Assembly: GCA_020796225.1 (NCBI GenBank)
Contig: CM036753.1
Span: 63,582,865 to 63,646,864, forward strand
DNA: 64,000 nucleotides
Direction of reading: 5' to 3'
Source: Arion vulgaris
Taxonomy: Eukaryota > Mollusca > Gastropoda > Stylommatophora > Arionidae
Shown: piece by piece, positions 33,320 to 64,000 of the stretch
How positions within the stretch are numbered: the first letter of the stretch is position 1
Layout of the letters: each line of letters starts with the position of its first letter
Made by a program: the position numbers and the translations under genes
Notes under the pieces: generated by a model
Seen by the model: only the letters and a program-made list of their open reading frames with translations
Databases searched by the model: none
Told to the model about the DNA's origin: nothing

Positions 33320-33515
33320 TAAGCCCACCTGCCCAGCGTGCTCGTAGCACGTTGAACGAAGGGTGATAAACCCCTGTGAGTGTGGTTCAATTCCACAGGC
33401 TGGCAGAAAAGCCACAGGTTCTCCAGATTTACGGTGTTCGTGGCACCGAACCGAAGGGTTACGATGTCCATGGCACTGAGCCAAGAGCTGAAAGCTCAAG
33501 TATTTCTGGATCAGA
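33320..33515 (+). mobile_element. SINE-B (tRNA-derived) copy
   Basis: Full length: gcccacctgcccagcgtgct head, B box ggttcaattccacagg, and end ctcaagtatttctggatc. Confidence 0.86.
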
Positions 33516-33765
33516 AAAAAAATGTTAAAAAGCAGTGCTAAATTTAGGAAAAGAACATCATGGATAAATAATATTCTATAAGAATATATCACACAATTGC
33601 ATGAGAAATAGAATGTTGTAGATGTAAAACAGTTAGCATACAATGCGGAGATGATTCTTAATCTGAATGTTTGTTTTATTAGTTCTTGCAATTCTAAAGA
33701 ATATGAGATAAGATACTAAGAAAAACAAAATTGAAAGTATATTAGCACATTTTGTTTTCACAATT

Positions 33766-33771
33766 TTTATT
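33766..33771 (-). terminator. TAF1C: Candidate polyadenylation signal (AATAAA) for TAF1C
   Basis: AATAAA on the minus strand, about 560 bp downstream of the inferred TAF1C stop, in AT-rich sequence. It is plausible by position only. Confidence 0.4.
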
Positions 33772-34330
33772 ATTTACATTGATATTCTTGAAATAAAGAG
33801 ATTACAAGAAATGAAAATGACACAGCATATACATTGTACTTTAACACAGAAAATGAAAATGCATGTTCTCAGTATTTTTAATTTTAATATTTTGCCACAT
33901 ATTCTTCATAGTGTTTAACTTCCTGATTGCTATTGCCAATCTTCTTGAGATCTCTTCAGTATCTGGTACGTAGGCGAAATATAATGACCTCGTCTGTTCT
34001 GCTGAAGTCTTTGAGGAAGTCTTTTCCATAATTATATCCAGTGTGATATTGGTATCTAGAGGTGAGAATCTTAATTTTTGAGAAATGATTTTACTTTATT
34101 TTGATTGATGTACACCTGATATTGATATACTACCATTTTCATTGTTTTCAGTTTGTGATTTTGTATTCTTAATAAACTGTCTTTCTTCATAAGATGTTGT
34201 CATGTTCCTGGTCGTTCCTTGCGATTCATTGAATGCTAACATTAATATCTCTGTTAGCACACATTTTATCACTTTCCACAGTTTCTCATGAGCTTTTATG
34301 CTGTAATACTTGTGCACTCTGAAGTGAATA
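33772..34330 (-). other. TAF1C: Inferred 3' UTR of TAF1C
   Basis: Between the inferred stop and the AATAAA. It contains two minus-strand frames (105 codons ending at 34096, 62 codons ending at 33841) that look partly coding-like. I cannot link them to the gene without a frameshift or an extra exon. Confidence 0.4.
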
Positions 34331-62595
<28,265 letters not shown>

Positions 62596-62749
62596 TATTT
62601 TTTTTTATAACCCAAATCAGAAATCAATCGGTGAAGAATGATAGTTGCAGCCCTTTGTTTCAGGGTAGACAAATAATATTAAGTTACATCTTTTATTTTT
62701 CCCTCTGTGAAACTGAAACAGATAAAACAAACAATGTTAAATGATAATC

Positions 62750-62945
62750 CAATAGCTTGTCCAGAGCAGAACTTTACCACCCTAACAGTCCTTCTGAATT
62801 TCTTTCTCTCATAGACCTCTGAAGCGGTCATGCTCAAATCATCGGTGATATTCTGAATTCATCTTCCTCTTCTTTTCTTTACCGTGAAGCTTTCTTCCAT
62901 AATAGTCTTCTACAACCATTCAAGTCTTTTATATGTCCAAAATCG
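62750..62945 (-). mobile_element. LINE-2-type fragment, interrupted by SINE-A
   Basis: Plus-strand tagcttgtccagagcagaac through tcttttatatgtccaaaat. It continues after the SINE-A at about 63200 with caaaatatatcaattttc. Confidence 0.75.
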
Positions 62946-62947
62946 CG

Positions 62948-63195
62948 GTGTGTTTTGGGGTCTACAAAGGAGCAAAGAATAGTAACACTCGACCTATATG
63001 ACATGTCGAAGAGAGCGACTGAGGTAGGGGCTTATGGAAGCTACCTTATTAAATAAAAACGTTGCAGATATCGGATGTGTTGTCCTACTTTTAAGCGCAT
63101 AATTTGCACAGCGTACAATTGCTCTTAGGCTAGAGTTACATACAAATCACAAAGAGTGGTTAACAAGTGGTCGATATGGAGCGGCCGAAGAAATG
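62948..63195 (+). mobile_element. SINE-A inserted in the LINE-2-type copy
   Basis: Starts gtgttttggggtctacaaag, ends gtggtcgatatggagcgg. The flanking gtccaaaat / gtacaaaatata agree with insertion into one LINE. Confidence 0.82.
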
Positions 63196-63640
63196 TACAA
63201 AATATATCAATTTTCACATTATTATTTATTTATAACATCAGCCAGTTTTCTTTGATCTTGAATTCATTCTGGATAGATCTATTGGTTCTTCTAATCTGTA
63301 TCCTCATCAAATATCTTGTCCTGAGCAGAACTTTGCCACCCTAACAGTCCTTCTGAATTTCTTTCTCTAATAGGCCAGATGTCCTGCTTTTGCAGCCATC
63401 AAGCTCAAATCATCAGTTACATTCATGATCTTCCTCTTCTTCTACTTGCCGGGATGTCTCCTTCTACAATGGTCTTCTCCAACCCTTCATGTCTTTTTAT
63501 ATGTTTAAAATATTTCAATTTTCTCATTCTTATTTGTAGCATCAGCCAGATTTCTTTTATTTGCTGGTTCCTTGTAAATATATCTATTTTTCCCCCTCAA
63601 CTTTCCCCTCTAGTAAATGTTTTATCATGGTGTCATGTCT
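63196..63640 (-). mobile_element. LINE-2-type fragments
   Basis: 63196-63290 finishes the interrupted copy. 63300-63600 is another copy (cttgtcctgagcagaacttt through ttatttgtagcatcagccag). Confidence 0.7.
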
Positions 63641-63824
63641 TTATGTGCCCAAAATACTTTACTTGTCTGAATTTTATTTGTCTTAATAATTGTTTCTTCA
63701 TGACTAGTTTTCCTAAGTATGTATGTAAAACTTTTGATACCTAGGGAGTATGATGTCATCTCGGGATACATGCGCAAAATTCCAAAAGAATGCATGGCAT
63801 AAAGTGCTTTTAACAAATTGTCAA

Positions 63825-64000
63825 ATATATGAAGTCAATTACTCGAAGCACTTAAAATTAAGATCTTTAACTCTTGTGTGATTCCAGTATTAACTTATGG
63901 ATCGAGTTGAAAGCAACAAAGCTCTAGAAGAAAATTAGATAACTTTGAGAATAAATGTCTTAGAAGAATACTGAACCTCAAATGGTCAGATTTCAGCCCA
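63825..64000 (+). mobile_element. LINE fragment running off the window
   Basis: Encodes SNSCVIPVLTYGSS-like and FENKCLRRILNLKWSDFSP residues, the region between reverse transcriptase and the C-terminus. It is incomplete at the window edge. Confidence 0.65.

Overview
This is an animal nuclear DNA window, probably from an invertebrate; a mollusc would fit the repeat types, but that is a guess. It is AT-rich, has introns with GT/AG borders, polyadenylation signals and tRNA-like SINEs, and carries a very dense layer of decayed retrotransposons and minisatellites. There are no bacterial operons, no CRISPR arrays and no complete rRNA or tRNA genes.

One host gene can be followed exon by exon on the minus strand, from an ATG at 62595 to a stop at 34331. 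I read 15 coding exons whose order and content match TAF1C, the WD40-like subunit of the SL1/TIF-IB factor that places RNA polymerase I on rDNA promoters. Reading phases agree across every junction except 9/10 and 10/11, where at least one short exon on each side was not found. The gene covers about 28 kb for roughly 2.1 kb of coding sequence. Its introns hold SINEs, LINE 3' ends, a mariner remnant, a U2 snRNA-like fragment, a (TA)n tract and local duplications.

The left half (1-33 kb) has no convincing host gene. Its centrepiece is a young LTR retrotransposon at 7058-12748. It has two nearly identical LTRs (TG...CA), a TATG target duplication, a gag in two overlapping frames, and a long coiled-coil plus acidic extension after the zinc knuckle. 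It has no pol. It sits inside a SINE that itself sits inside a LINE. A second LTR-like block (25524-27127, CTCT duplication) interrupts a 19-bp satellite and looks like a solo LTR.

The rest is a mosaic of about nine LINE 3'-end types, several SINE families (here called SINE-A to SINE-H), a hAT-type MITE with an intact 8-bp target duplication, and at least a dozen tandem arrays. Several arrays are amplified pieces of LINE coding sequence or of element termini. The family letters and LINE numbers are local labels, not database names.
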